Part shown: positions 63,687 to 64,000 of the stretch, one piece after another
How positions within the stretch are numbered: position 1 is the stretch's first letter
Layout of the letters: each line of letters begins with the position of its first letter
NCBI RefSeq assembly: GCF_001969265.1
Contig: NZ_CP019304.1
Span: 3,348,001-3,412,000, forward strand
Reading direction: 5' to 3'
Length of the DNA: 64,000 nt
Source of the DNA: Arthrobacter sp. QXT-31
GTDB taxonomy: Bacteria; Actinomycetota; Actinomycetes; Actinomycetales; Micrococcaceae
Notes under the pieces: generated by a model
Databases searched by the model: none
What the model was told of the DNA's origin: nothing
What the model saw: only the letters and a program-made list of their open reading frames with translations
Made by a program: the position numbers and the translations under genes

Positions 63687-64000
63687 CTACGTGAAGATGT
63701 CCGCCACGTACCTGCCGTGCGTGCGCTCCACCTCGTCCATCCAGGCATCGGCGTCCGCTTCCGAAGCGCCCGTGGCCTCCTGGTAGATGCGCTCGCAGGT
63801 GTCGCGGACCTCCGGCGCCATGTTCTTCCCGTCGCCGCAGACGTACACCGTGGCACCCTGCCGCACCAGTTCCTTCACGTCCGCCCGGTCCGCCCAGAGC
63901 CGGTGCTGCACATACTTCTGCCCGTCGGACGGCGCCTTGGAGAACACCGGCCGCAGGTCCAGGTTGGCCTGCTCCGCCCAGGACTCGAGCTCGGCCCGGT
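63687..64000 (-). CDS. C-terminal part of a P450-reductase/CYP102-like flavoprotein (5' end outside window)
   Basis: The visible 104 residues are the end of an FNR-type NADPH-binding module. VFSKAPSDGQKYVQHRL and TVYVCGDGKNMAPEVRDTC give the Cys-Gly-Asp-Gly NADPH site, and ADAWMDEVERTHGRYVADIF is the terminal region with the aromatic/NADPH-stacking tail. It closely recalls the end of bacterial CYP102 P450-reductase fusions. Sulfite reductase flavoprotein is a less likely alternative. The frame is open to the window edge. Confidence 0.82.
   Translation of the reverse strand, partial: RAELESWAEQANLDLRPVFSKAPSDGQKYVQHRLWADRADVKELVRQGATVYVCGDGKNMAPEVRDTCERIYQEATGASEADADAWMDEVERTHGRYVADIFT

Overview
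The window is high-GC DNA from an actinobacterium, most probably a member of the Micrococcaceae (Arthrobacter/Pseudarthrobacter type). This rests on gene content: an actinobacterial paaABCDE operon with a PaaR-like operator, an LAxTG-type wall protein, a rifampicin monooxygenase, an ars operon with an aquaporin, GTG/TTG starts and ATGA gene overlaps, and intergenic palindromes of a kind I associate with Arthrobacter chromosomes. The assignment is an inference; no rRNA or tRNA gene is present to confirm it.

Layout. 1-6 kb: the 3' part of rmlD, a strong terminator, then the phenylacetyl-CoA epoxidase operon paaABCDE plus an enoyl-CoA hydratase/isomerase. 6-24 kb: a surface-polysaccharide region with VanZ, galU, an LAxTG wall protein, a DUF4012 protein, a polyprenyl-phosphate sugar transferase, GT4 and GT2 glycosyltransferases, an O-antigen-ligase-like polymerase, an unusual Xre-HTH/MurA fusion, a Wzc-like tyrosine kinase/co-polymerase, a WecG/TagA transferase, an IS481-like remnant, a frameshifted murB, a flippase and another glycosyltransferase. 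24-29 kb: an Lrp regulator divergent from a branched-chain 2-oxoacid dehydrogenase operon (E1alpha, E1beta, E2), then an MBL-fold hydrolase. 30-32 kb: three tiny membrane-peptide ORFs in front of a MinD/ParA-like ATPase.

32-47 kb is the most mosaic part. It holds a Tat-exported beta-helix protein with a phage-tail-like C-terminus, one intact and one truncated OafA-like acyltransferase, a secreted subtilase with C-terminal FG-GAP-like repeats, an NCS1 permease, a 30-residue membrane peptide, an Ala/Lys-rich lipoprotein, an isolated C-terminal piece of a phage tape-measure protein, an HtrA protease, a secreted LamG-like protein with similar repeats, and a LysE exporter. 47-57 kb: an Xre regulator divergent from an MFS transporter and a zinc alcohol dehydrogenase, Hsp20, then a tricarboxylate locus (tctCBA divergent from tcuA-gntR). 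57-60 kb: a rifampicin monooxygenase beside a broken oxidoreductase tail, a DUF2975/Xre pair and a small hypothetical gene.

60-63 kb: an arsenic operon with arsR, an aquaglyceroporin-like channel, a low-molecular-weight arsenate reductase, an unusual 18-residue peptide ORF with three Cys-Cys pairs, a perfect 29-bp inverted repeat and a flavin monooxygenase-like protein. No ACR3 or ArsB pump is present, so the likely logic is arsenate reduction followed by arsenite exit through the channel. The window ends in the 3' part of a P450-reductase-like gene. The leads most worth pursuing are the Cys-Cys peptide in the ars operon, the HTH-MurA fusion with a nearby broken murB, short repeats inside coding sequence of the E2 linker, and the micro-protein cluster before the MinD-like ATPase.
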